Made by a program: the position numbers and the translations under genes | The notes under the pieces: generated by a model | The model's input: the letters and a program-made list of their open reading frames with translations, nothing else | The model's database searches: none | Told to the model about the DNA's origin: nothing | Assembly: GCA_937875645.1 (NCBI GenBank) | Contig: CALLXO010000027.1 | Location: 1 to 5,730, forward strand | Reading direction: 5' to 3' | DNA: 5,730 bases | Source of the DNA: an uncultured Clostridia bacterium | Lineage (GTDB): Bacteria > Bacillota > Clostridia > Christensenellales > CAG-314 | Shown: positions 1 to 5,730 of the stretch, piece after piece | Position numbering within the stretch: the first letter of the stretch is position 1 | Layout: each line of letters opens with the position of its first letter

Positions 1-708
1 GATACTTCAGCGTTTAACAGCACCATCCCCGCTAATGGATCGTTGGGTCTTGGCTTTACTTATTGGGCGGGATTAACTGCGTATGCCAAAAATATGTTAA
101 ACGGTTTTTCAACAAAGCTTTGGCTATATAGCATACCTTCTTTGTGTGCCTTTTCTTTGGCGTTTGCTGGCGGAATATGCATAATACGTGATGCCTTTTG
201 GACGGGCAGGATAAAGGTAATTAAACCCTTCTTTATTGGTATATATCAATGCGGACTTATTGTATTTGTAGGTTTTGCTATACTTTCGTCTGCTTTATTT
301 GGACTCATACAGCTAAACATTTTTGCCGCTACTTTATCTTCTTTTGGAGGGGTTAGTTTGCAGATAATTGCATGGATAATTTTTGCTCTTATTTGTATTT
401 ACCTTTTTACGCTTTTCAGCGTGACTGCAACCTATAAGCAGGGCTTTTTGGATAGTATAAAAACAGCATGGGCTTTAATGTGGAAGTATTTTGTTTCCAC
501 CTTAATAAACTTCCTTATATCGTTAGTGCCTATTTACCTTTTGCTTATCTTCGGAGGGGGACAGTTGCAAATAATTATGGCGGTCATTTTCCTTATGATT
601 GGTCTGTTTTATATAGTGCTTGTTTGGCAGTCTCATATGATGAAAATATTCTCCATTTACCACCCTGTCGAAAAGAAGGTTATAAAACGTAAAAAGCAAT
701 ATCAGTAA
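1..708 (+). CDS. Polytopic membrane protein of unknown function, 5' end outside window
   Basis: The frame is open from the first base, so the gene starts upstream. A TTG at position 43 is an internal Leu codon rather than a convincing start, because no Shine-Dalgarno precedes it and the preceding codons read as protein. About 235 residues are visible. At least five hydrophobic stretches can be seen: roughly codons 35-60, 75-105, 118-142, 158-183 and 184-210. A basic tail (KKVIKRKK) follows and is probably cytoplasmic. The segment after the third stretch (ATYKQGFLDSIKTAWALMW) looks like an amphipathic cytoplasmic loop. Size and layout faintly recall YesL/DUF624 membrane proteins, but I see no decisive motif, so the family is left open. 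The TPR gene begins 17 nt downstream on the same strand, which suggests co-transcription. Being a real gene is very likely; its function is unknown. Confidence 0.85.
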   Translation, partial: DTSAFNSTIPANGSLGLGFTYWAGLTAYAKNMLNGFSTKLWLYSIPSLCAFSLAFAGGICIIRDAFWTGRIKVIKPFFIGIYQCGLIVFVGFAILSSALFGLIQLNIFAATLSSFGGVSLQIIAWIIFALICIYLFTLFSVTATYKQGFLDSIKTAWALMWKYFVSTLINFLISLVPIYLLLIFGGGQLQIIMAVIFLMIGLFYIVLVWQSHMMKIFSIYHPVEKKVIKRKKQYQ

Positions 709-713
709 AAAAT

Positions 714-718
714 AGGAG
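714..718 (+). promoter_or_regulatory. Shine-Dalgarno AGGAG for the TPR gene
   Basis: AGGAG lies 7 nt before the TTG at 726, an ideal spacing. It decides the start in favour of this TTG over the next in-frame ATG at 768 (Met15), which would cut into the first TPR helix and has no comparable site. It also lies just after the stop of the upstream membrane-protein gene, as expected inside an operon. Confidence 0.8.
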
Positions 719-725
719 AAACGTT

Positions 726-2372
726 TTGGCTCAAGGGAAATTATTGCGGTTTACAGAAGATGCCGACATGCTACTTGATATGGCGGCTCAATACTCTCAA
801 GAGGGACAGCACATAAAGGCTGTCTCTTTAATACGCCGAATTTTACACAAAAACCCCAACGATAAAGACGCTCTATACGCTTTAGCGGACGAATTAGCTG
901 ATGCAGAGCAATATAAGGCGAGCAATGATATTTTATTTAAGCTTTTAGCAATTGATCCAAATGACTACGAAGTGTTGCTTATGTTAGGCGAAAATTACTA
1001 TGCATTAAGCAGGTGGAATTTAGCAGGGTATTATTTTAAACGTTATTCAGAATTAAACCCTGACGGTATCGAACTTGAAACATCAGAAAGTAGTATTTTA
1101 ACCACAAAAACAAAAGGGTTTGCTCTTATTCATCCCTTAACAGAAGAACATGCGGAGGAGTTGCAGTATAAAGCCAGCCAGCTTATCCGTTCGGGCAAGA
1201 TAGAACAGGCATTGGATATTTTTAAGGAAATTGAGGATGCTTTTCCTCAAGACAGCGATGCAAAAAACAACATCGCCTTTGCTTACCTTTTAAAAAACAA
1301 CGTTCAGCAAGGGTTGCAATATGCGAAAGCCGCATATGAATTAGACAATAATAATATATTTGCTTTAAGCAATTTGGCAATGGCGCATTATATATCGGGC
1401 AACAAGGAGGAGTGCGAAGTTATCGCACAAAAACTAAACGCCGTAGACACCAATGACTCCGCCGACCTTTTTAAAATTGCTTCTACCTTTTGTGAGATAA
1501 AAAAAGATAAGTACGCATACAACTGGCTCAAAAAATTTATAATTGTAACGGAAAATTGTTCTGCTGATATTTTATTATTATATGCTTTTAGTGCCTTTAA
1601 CAGCGCTGATTATGAAGAGTGCATACGTGTATTAAAACAAATTAAACAATATGACGAGAATAACACTATAATAAATTATTACTTAAACTACGTTTTTGAA
1701 ATCACCTCTAAGGTGCGCCACGCCAAGCCTAAAAGATTGGACTATTATCCTCAAATCCCTTTAAGCGAACTTACAAAAAGAGTTTCTAAATTACGTTCCG
1801 CTCGGGATTTTTACGGCATATGGTGGGACAAAAAACTTTTGGAGGAGGTTATCTGGGCTTTAGACACCCTTGACGATATCCGTCTACATGACGAAATTAT
1901 CGAAAAACTTTCGATAACCGACCATAAAAAAGCAAATCCTTTTTTAAAAAAGCTGTTATTAAACCAAAATTTATCTTTGAGCATAAAAGGTAAAGTATTG
2001 TTTTGTCTGTTAATAAACGGCGTGCGGGGTAGGTTGTATTTTTTGAAGGAAGGTTATTTTACTACCCTTGACATTCCCAAAAATATTCCCAACGTTATTG
2101 CTGACCCCGTGCTGTTGTGTATAGCCAAATTTGCCACATTGTTTTTACTCGAAAAAAATTTTATCACTAAAATAATAAATACCGCCAAAAAAATTCAGGC
2201 TAACATTCTTCAATACGGTTTAGAAATAAAGGATGACGGTTTTGTTTTGGCAGCGGTGATAGGGCGTAACTGCCGTTTTGAGGGTATTACTGACAAAAAG
2301 ATAATGGAATTATTTAATGTAAGTTACTCGGATATGGTAAAATTAAACGATTATATATATAATGTTGATTGA
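726..2372 (+). CDS. Tetratricopeptide-repeat protein with unassigned C-terminal domain
   Basis: 548 residues, TTG start supported by AGGAG 7 nt upstream. No signal peptide or membrane segment is visible, so it is probably cytoplasmic. Residues about 14-112 form three TPR-like helical pairs, with the characteristic spacing and turn motifs HKNPND (41-46), AIDPND (75-80) and ELNPDG (109-114). A second set covers about 143-325 (turns at AFPQDSD and ELDNNN) and becomes more degenerate towards its end. A basic linker (about 327-340) leads to a helical C-terminal region (341-548) that I cannot assign. The last 45 residues have the rhythm of an Ala-rich helix followed by a helix-turn-helix (ITDKKIMELFNVSYSDMVKL), but with poor residue matches. 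TPR arrays are protein-interaction scaffolds; the partner is unknown, and the membrane protein encoded just upstream is the natural candidate. Similar TPR proteins of unknown function are familiar from Clostridia. Confidence 0.9.
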   Translation: MAQGKLLRFTEDADMLLDMAAQYSQEGQHIKAVSLIRRILHKNPNDKDALYALADELADAEQYKASNDILFKLLAIDPNDYEVLLMLGENYYALSRWNLAGYYFKRYSELNPDGIELETSESSILTTKTKGFALIHPLTEEHAEELQYKASQLIRSGKIEQALDIFKEIEDAFPQDSDAKNNIAFAYLLKNNVQQGLQYAKAAYELDNNNIFALSNLAMAHYISGNKEECEVIAQKLNAVDTNDSADLFKIASTFCEIKKDKYAYNWLKKFIIVTENCSADILLLYAFSAFNSADYEECIRVLKQIKQYDENNTIINYYLNYVFEITSKVRHAKPKRLDYYPQIPLSELTKRVSKLRSARDFYGIWWDKKLLEEVIWALDTLDDIRLHDEIIEKLSITDHKKANPFLKKLLLNQNLSLSIKGKVLFCLLINGVRGRLYFLKEGYFTTLDIPKNIPNVIADPVLLCIAKFATLFLLEKNFITKIINTAKKIQANILQYGLEIKDDGFVLAAVIGRNCRFEGITDKKIMELFNVSYSDMVKLNDYIYNVD

Positions 2373-2375
2373 TTT

Positions 2376-2403
2376 TTAACTTTAATGAATTTACAGATAT
2401 AAA
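2376..2403 (+). promoter_or_regulatory. Possible weak promoter before the YkvI-type gene
   Basis: TTAACT (2376-2381, 4 of 6 matches to TTGACA) and TATAAA (2398-2403, 5 of 6 matches to TATAAT) are separated by 16 nt. A start near 2410 would give a leader of only about 20 nt and would leave out the 5' arm of the hairpin described at 2401-2448. In such AT-rich sequence matches of this quality arise often by chance, so this is only a candidate. Confidence 0.22.
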
Positions 2404-2448
2404 AAAAGCGTTTCTTTAATATTTTTTAATATGAAGAAGCGTTTTTTT
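2401..2448 (+). terminator. Imperfect hairpin with T-tract, overlapping the next start codon
   Basis: Seven A (2401-2407) can pair with seven T (2442-2448). Inside that, GC (2408-2409) pairs with GC (2439-2440), TT (2411-2412) with AA (2437-2438), CTT (2414-2416) with AAG (2434-2436), and TATT (2420-2423) with AATA (2428-2431), around a TTTT loop; single-base bulges interrupt the stem. The A-run, GC and T-run layout is that of an intrinsic terminator for the upstream TPR operon, though the stem has few GC pairs. The 3' arm contains the ATG (2431-2433) and first codons of the YkvI-type gene. It could therefore instead, or also, mask translation start in read-through transcripts. The pairing is seen directly; the role is inferred. 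Confidence 0.45.
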
Positions 2449-3498
2449 ATAGTTTCCGACATTTTAGTATGTATAAGCGGAATAATAGGTGCAGGTTTTG
2501 CGACGGGTCAAGAAATTTCGCTGTATTTTAAAAACAAAAATCCGTTACTTACGACAATTTTTTGTTTTGTCTTTTTCTGTGCTTTCTTTTTGATGGGACT
2601 AAACTTAAAAGAAGTACTAAGAGAAAAAGAAGAAGCCAAAAGAGGAATAAAAACTTGCCGTTTAAGTTTTTTTGTATTGTCTGATGTTTTTTTAGTAATA
2701 TCATGTTTTTTTGTTTTAACCGCCATGCTGTCTGGTGCGCAAACCAATGCTGACATCGTGTTAGGCTTAAATACTAAAATTCCATTTTTTGCTATACTAA
2801 CAGCATTATTATGTGTTTTTTTATCTTATTTTGATTTAAAAGGGCTTACAGTCGTAGGCATAGTTTTAACACCTATAATGCTGTTTTTTATCCTTTATGT
2901 TTGTTTTTTTAAAGACACATTTACCTATAAAGGAGAAGCATTAGGTTGCATCTCCAACTCTCTTTTTTATGTTTCGCTCAATTCCGTCACAGTAACCCCG
3001 CTAATAGCGGAATTTGGGAAAAAATACTCCTCAAAACAAAAACTTATTTTTTCGTTTATCACTTCCGCCGTATTGTCTATATTGATATTTTTTATTTTGG
3101 CCCTAATAAATTCGGTAAATGACGATACCATGCCTCTTGTTCATGCTGCGGCAAGCAATGCTGTTTTAGGCAAAATTTATGGAGCGATTGTATTATTTAG
3201 TATAATTACCACCATTTTAACTTGCGCTTATCCCGTGATAATTGCCGTTGATAAAAAAGTCAACAACAAAATTGTGTCGATATTTATTGTTTTTTTTGCC
3301 GCATTTTGTCTTTCGCTGTTAGGTTTTAAACGCATAATAGACTACGCTTATCCGTTAATTTCCCTTTTAGGAATATTGCTTGTAATCTATTTTTCAGCAG
3401 TCTTTTTGCACAAAAAATTAACTGTTCCACCTTACCAAAGACTTTTCAAGCAAAGCGACAAGCAGATACATAACGGCAGCAATAACGCAAAGCACTAA
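2431..3498 (+). CDS. YkvI-family integral membrane protein (APC-like transporter superfamily)
   Basis: 355 residues, about the usual length for YkvI-type proteins of Bacillota plus a short extra tail. The family hallmark is the first membrane helix with the broken-helix motif GAGFATGQEI (residues 20-29). Further family-like segments are AMLSGAQT (98-105), YFDLKGL (133-139), the stretch from N176 to K198 with NSVTVTPLIAEFG, and PLVHAAASNAVLGKIYG (235-251). About ten hydrophobic helices are visible, ending near residue 326. The fold belongs with amino-acid/Na+ symporter-like carriers, but the substrate of YkvI is not known to me. The ATG at 2431 puts 20 residues before the motif, as expected, and no other in-frame start fits, yet there is no Shine-Dalgarno and the ATG lies in a hairpin. 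Residues 331-355 are hydrophilic and encoded entirely within the 3' end of the opposing permease gene, so they are probably a recently acquired, non-conserved tail. Related members are usually annotated only as 'membrane protein YkvI'. Confidence 0.85.
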   Translation: MKKRFFIVSDILVCISGIIGAGFATGQEISLYFKNKNPLLTTIFCFVFFCAFFLMGLNLKEVLREKEEAKRGIKTCRLSFFVLSDVFLVISCFFVLTAMLSGAQTNADIVLGLNTKIPFFAILTALLCVFLSYFDLKGLTVVGIVLTPIMLFFILYVCFFKDTFTYKGEALGCISNSLFYVSLNSVTVTPLIAEFGKKYSSKQKLIFSFITSAVLSILIFFILALINSVNDDTMPLVHAAASNAVLGKIYGAIVLFSIITTILTCAYPVIIAVDKKVNNKIVSIFIVFFAAFCLSLLGFKRIIDYAYPLISLLGILLVIYFSAVFLHKKLTVPPYQRLFKQSDKQIHNGSNNAKH

Positions 3499-4227
3499 AA
3501 TGCAAGTCATAACTAAATCCAACTTAAACACCTGCCCGCCGTAAAGTATTAAGTACCCTAACCCCGCTTGAGAAGTTAGGTATTCGCCCATGATTGTACC
3601 TATCCATGACATTCCCACGTTTATTTTAAGGCAAGAAACCAACGTAGGCAGATTGCTGGGTAACACAAGCTTGCCAAAAATATCGATTTTTTTTGCTCGC
3701 ATAGTTTTAAGCAGCAAAATTTTGTTGGGATCGGTATTATTAAAGCCATTAAGCATGGTAATAGTCGTTACTACAACGCTTATAAGCACAGCCATTGTTA
3801 TAATTGCCGCTTGCCCCGTGCCTGCCCAAATTATAATAATGGGGCCTAAGGCGACTTTTGGCAAGCTGTTTAAAACAACTAAATAAGGCTCAAAAATTTT
3901 ATTTAGTAAAGGTGACCACCACAACACTATGGCAGCCAAAGTACCTAAAGCTGTACCAATTAAAAAGCCTATTACCGTTTCTTTAGTGGAAACGTATATA
4001 TGCAAAAATAAGTTGCCGTTTTTTAGCAACTCTCCAAACTGCCGCCAAATCCTTGACGGACTGCTTGTGATAAAGCTGTCAATAACTCCATAATGAGCGA
4101 AAATTTCCCACAGAGCAAAACACAGTATCAAAAAACCGAATTGTCCGCCAAATACAGTGAGTTTTCCTTTTCGTTCTTTCTTAAGAAATTGCTTGTGTAA
4201 GGGAGTCAGTTCCTTCTTGTGTTTCAT
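3418..4227 (-). CDS. ABC transporter permease, SsuC/TauC/ThiX-like
   Basis: 269 residues, full length for this family. This is the membrane-spanning subunit of a binding-protein-dependent importer and would form a homodimer gated by the ATPase encoded just upstream. After a basic N-terminus comes a first helix (about 25-46), then the conserved periplasmic segment with SSPSRIW (55-61), then the core of five helices. NSLPKVALGPI (120-130) and the GTGQ at 136-139 are typical of the nitrate/sulfonate/taurine permease group. The cytoplasmic EAA loop that docks the ATPase runs about 170-194 and ends in LVLPSNLP (187-194); its normally invariant glycine is Arg177 (codon CGA). MGEYL (213-217) and AGLGYLI (221-227) are also family-typical. 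The ATG is the only plausible start; it has a weak AGGA 11 nt upstream and lies within the end of the ATPase gene (47-bp overlap), suggesting translational coupling. The 3' end overlaps the convergent YkvI-type gene by 81 bp. Confidence 0.93.
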   Translation of the reverse strand: MKHKKELTPLHKQFLKKERKGKLTVFGGQFGFLILCFALWEIFAHYGVIDSFITSSPSRIWRQFGELLKNGNLFLHIYVSTKETVIGFLIGTALGTLAAIVLWWSPLLNKIFEPYLVVLNSLPKVALGPIIIIWAGTGQAAIITMAVLISVVVTTITMLNGFNNTDPNKILLLKTMRAKKIDIFGKLVLPSNLPTLVSCLKINVGMSWIGTIMGEYLTSQAGLGYLILYGGQVFKLDLVMTCILVLCVIAAVMYLLVALLEKSLVRWNS

Positions 4228-4984
4228 AGTCGTTTAATTCCTGCCAAATTTCTTCAAATTGCTGTGCAAATCCGTTTGTTTCTCGCCTTTTTAAAGGCGA
4301 AGAAACGTGTCCTAAATTTGTATAATGGATATTTTTTATGGAGGCAGGTCTTTTGCTTAGCACGATAATTTTATCCGCCATGCTTATAGCTTCGCTAATA
4401 TCGTGAGTGACAAGCAGTACTGTTTTTTGTTCCTTTTTTATGATGCGGTATACGTCGTCGCACACGTTTAATCGCGTCTGAAAATCCAGTGCGCTAAAAG
4501 GTTCATCTAACAGCAATATGTCCGGATCAGTTGCCAAAGTGCGAATAAGGGCGGCACGCTGCCGCATGCCTCCCGACAGTTGATTGGGATAACTTTTAGC
4601 AAATTCCTTCAAACCATATTTTTCTATAAGGTTGTTTACCCGCTCGGTATTTTGCGGAGTCAGTTTTTTTTGTATTTCCAACCCTAAAAATATGTTTTTT
4701 TGTATCGTACGCCATTCAAACAGATAATCTCGCTGAAGCATATAACCTACGTTGCTGCTCACTCCCGTTATCTCTTGGTTGTTGAAATAGACTTTTCCTT
4801 TCGTAGGCGTTAGTATTCCGCATACGAGTGATAAGAGAGTAGTTTTGCCGCAACCGCTGGGTCCGACTATTGCTACAAATTCACCTTCATTCACTTGAAA
4901 GCTAATATCTTTTAGTGCTTCCGTTTCCATTGTTTTGCTATAATACGTTAGGCTTACCGTATCCAATCTTAAAAAGTTCTGCAA
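4181..4984 (-). CDS. ABC transporter ATP-binding protein, SsuB/TauB/ThiZ-like
   Basis: 267 residues; the cytoplasmic ATPase that powers the importer. All catalytic elements are intact: Walker A GPSGCGKTT (41-49), Q-loop Gln84 in MLQRDYLFEW, signature LSGGMRQ (136-142), Walker B ILLLDEP (156-162, with catalytic Glu161), D-loop SALD (164-167) and switch His194 in VTHDISEA. The MLQRDYLFEWRT form of the Q-loop and the 'RQRAALIRTL' after the signature are typical of the nitrate/sulfonate/taurine/thiamine-precursor group. The start is TTG, chosen because GGAGG lies 10 nt upstream and the protein then begins right at the usual first beta strand. The last 16 codons overlap the permease gene, so the two are surely co-expressed. 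The binding-protein gene lies 156 bp upstream, separated by a terminator. The substrate cannot be inferred from the ATPase. Confidence 0.95.
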   Translation of the reverse strand: MQNFLRLDTVSLTYYSKTMETEALKDISFQVNEGEFVAIVGPSGCGKTTLLSLVCGILTPTKGKVYFNNQEITGVSSNVGYMLQRDYLFEWRTIQKNIFLGLEIQKKLTPQNTERVNNLIEKYGLKEFAKSYPNQLSGGMRQRAALIRTLATDPDILLLDEPFSALDFQTRLNVCDDVYRIIKKEQKTVLLVTHDISEAISMADKIIVLSKRPASIKNIHYTNLGHVSSPLKRRETNGFAQQFEEIWQELNDYETQEGTDSLTQAIS

Positions 4985-4994
4985 AATTCTTTTG

Positions 4995-4999
4995 CCTCC
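4995..4999 (-). promoter_or_regulatory. Shine-Dalgarno GGAGG for the ATPase gene
   Basis: On the minus strand GGAGG is followed by 10 nt and then the TTG at 4984. The spacing is slightly long but the match to the anti-SD is perfect, and it makes this TTG the best start for the ATPase. Confidence 0.75.
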
Positions 5000-5035
5000 G
5001 TAAAAATGTTTTCAAGTTCCTGTAAGAAAGGCTTA

Positions 5036-5049
5036 ATATTTCAAAATAT
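5036..5049. repeat. Short perfect palindrome ATATTT-CA-AAATAT
   Basis: Six-base arms (5036-5041 and 5044-5049) flank a 2-nt centre. It would sit around the transcription start if the candidate promoter at 5054-5083 is used, a position where a repressor could bind. In an AT-rich spacer such a palindrome is easily due to chance, so an operator role is only a possibility. Confidence 0.25.
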
Positions 5050-5053
5050 CGTT

Positions 5054-5083
5054 ATTATATTTTTTATAAAAGCAATATGTGAG
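5054..5083 (-). promoter_or_regulatory. Candidate promoter for the ATPase-permease pair
   Basis: On the minus strand a perfect TATAAT (5054-5059) is preceded, after 18 nt, by CTCACA (5078-5083; 4 of 6 matches to TTGACA). It lies just past the T-rich end of the terminator that follows the binding-protein gene, so it could give the ATPase and permease their own transcript. The -10 is good and the -35 poor. The alternative is that these genes depend on read-through from the binding-protein gene. Confidence 0.3.
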
Positions 5084-5123
5084 TAATAAAAAGGTTAAAG
5101 GCGGACAGCAGTGCCGTCCGCCT
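5084..5123 (-). terminator. Rho-independent terminator after the binding-protein gene
   Basis: A perfect 8-bp GC-rich stem, AGGCGGAC/GTCCGCCT (arms 5116-5123 and 5099-5106), encloses a 9-nt loop, inside which a further GC/GC pairing is possible. On the minus strand it starts 17 nt after the stop codon of the binding-protein gene and is followed by the T-rich run TTAACCTTTTTATTACTC. The plus-strand side lacks a T-run, so it works in one direction. The interrupted T-run suggests incomplete termination, which would let part of the transcripts continue into the ATPase and permease genes and keep the binding protein in excess. Confidence 0.75.
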
Positions 5124-5140
5124 ACATTGAAATACTAAAA

Positions 5141-5730
5141 TTAAAGAGTAATAAGATCGGCTATACTGTTGTCGATTAAGTCTTTAAATTGTACTCTGCC
5201 GTCAAGTTCTCCTGCGTTGGTCATAATGTCTTGAAGCCTGTTAAAGTCCGCTTCCGTCATCGAAGGAGTGGTTTTCCATGCATCGTTTGCTCGGTAGTTT
5301 GCCAAAGCTTTTGCTAAATCAGCTACGGAAGAGCCGCTAAAATAAGGCTGCAAAAGTTCTGCTATTGTGGTATTGTCATGGCTTAACAAATACATAGTAG
5401 CGTCATGCACGCACTGCAAAAACTTTTTAAGCTTATTTTTATTTGCTTTAATGTAACTTTGTGTTGCTACAAAACAAGTGTAAGGCACTTCGCCGCCCGC
5501 CGCTCCGATGCTTGCAACAATATGCCCGTTACCTTCCTTTTCTACCTGCGTTGCGGCTGGTTCAAAAAGAGTGACATAATCGCCTGTACCGCTTGCAAAG
5601 GTGGGTGCGAGCATATTAAATGACACGCCAAAGTTCATAGTTATGTTTTCGCCGTTGGTATAACCGTTTTGGTTAAGCACGTATTCGAGCGTCATAGCAG
5701 GCATACCTCCCGGTCTACCCATAATTATCT
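5141..5730 (-). CDS. ABC transporter substrate-binding protein, NMT1/THI5-like, 5' end outside window
   Basis: About 195 C-terminal residues are visible. The frame remains open to the window edge; the ATG at 5722 is internal, because a complete protein of this type has more than 300 residues including a signal peptide and, in Gram-positives, usually a lipobox Cys, all of which lie outside. Numbering from that Met, the sequence shows GRPGGMPAMTLEYVL (2-16), FASGTGDYVTLFEP (42-55), ASIGAAGGEVPYTCF (70-84), a helical region with PYFSGSSVADL (126-136) and W149, TPSMTEADFNRLQDIM (152-167) and GELDGRV (171-177). This is the pattern of clostridial SsuA/NMT1-type binding proteins. The protein would capture the substrate outside the membrane and deliver it to the permease encoded downstream. 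Family members bind sulfonates, nitrate, taurine, thiamine precursors or riboflavin; which applies here is not visible. Confidence 0.93.
   Translation of the reverse strand, partial: IIMGRPGGMPAMTLEYVLNQNGYTNGENITMNFGVSFNMLAPTFASGTGDYVTLFEPAATQVEKEGNGHIVASIGAAGGEVPYTCFVATQSYIKANKNKLKKFLQCVHDATMYLLSHDNTTIAELLQPYFSGSSVADLAKALANYRANDAWKTTPSMTEADFNRLQDIMTNAGELDGRVQFKDLIDNSIADLITL

Larger units (their letters stand above)
4985..5140. other. Spacer inside the ABC importer locus
   Basis: 156 nt between binding-protein and ATPase genes. It holds the terminator, a candidate promoter, a small palindrome and the ATPase ribosome binding site, all read on the minus strand. I find no TPP-riboswitch-like conserved CTGAGA element and no small ORF with a ribosome binding site. 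If a riboswitch controls this importer, it should be upstream of the binding-protein gene, beyond the window. Confidence 0.6.

Noticed and set aside
43..45. TTG as the start of the first membrane protein
   Set aside because: The frame is open upstream to base 1, the preceding codons look like protein, and there is no Shine-Dalgarno; an upstream start outside the window is more likely.
468..692. 74-codon open frame on the + strand
   Set aside because: Out-of-frame shadow inside the membrane-protein gene; its translation shows no protein-like pattern.
2508..2756. 82-codon open frame on the - strand
   Set aside because: Antisense to the YkvI-type gene; the Lys/Ser-rich translation is what the complement of Phe/Leu-rich membrane helices gives.
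3590..3886. 98-codon open frame on the + strand
   Set aside because: It lies entirely antisense to the well-supported permease gene and its translation mirrors that gene's hydrophobic codons; there is no good ribosome binding site or recognisable protein.
5405..5623. 72-codon open frame on the + strand
   Set aside because: Antisense to conserved binding-protein sequence; no supporting features.
5720..5722. ATG as the start of the binding protein
   Set aside because: The frame continues to the window edge, and the protein from here would lack a signal peptide and the N-terminal lobe, so it is an internal Met.
1..5730. A novel defence, mobile or biosynthetic system
   Set aside because: No nuclease, toxin, integrase, transposase, repeat array or biosynthetic enzyme is visible; the recognisable genes are housekeeping-type transporters plus a TPR/membrane pair.

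Overview
The window is AT-rich bacterial DNA and looks like a low-GC Gram-positive genome (Bacillota, probably Clostridia). The pointers are strong AGGAG/GGAGG ribosome binding sites in front of TTG start codons, a YkvI-type membrane protein, short intergenic gaps and a clostridial-style TPR protein. No rRNA, tRNA, IS element, CRISPR array or phage gene is visible. The genus cannot be named from this sequence alone.

Left part, + strand (1-2372): a polytopic membrane protein whose 5' end lies outside the window is followed 17 nt later by a 548-residue tetratricopeptide-repeat protein. The two look like one operon of unknown function. The TPR protein ends in a divergent region that may be a degenerate helix-turn-helix. 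A 58-nt gap follows, with an imperfect hairpin that runs into the next gene and encloses its start codon.

Middle, + strand (2431-3498): a YkvI-family integral membrane protein of the APC-like transporter superfamily. Its last 25 codons and stop lie inside the 3' end of the convergent gene on the other strand, so the two genes overlap tail to tail by 81 bp.

Right part, - strand (5730 down to 3418): an ABC importer of the nitrate/sulfonate/taurine/thiamine-precursor (NMT1/THI5-like, SsuABC-like) class, in the order substrate-binding protein (5' end cut by the window edge), hairpin terminator, ATPase, permease. The ATPase and permease genes overlap by 47 bp. The terminator after the binding-protein gene fits the common pattern in which the binding protein is made in excess over the membrane complex. 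The substrate cannot be read from the sequence.

This is mostly ordinary chromosomal gene content, and I see no convincing new system. The points worth a second look are the tail-to-tail overlap, the start codon buried in a hairpin, the loss of the EAA-loop glycine in the permease, and the uncharacterised membrane protein/TPR pair.
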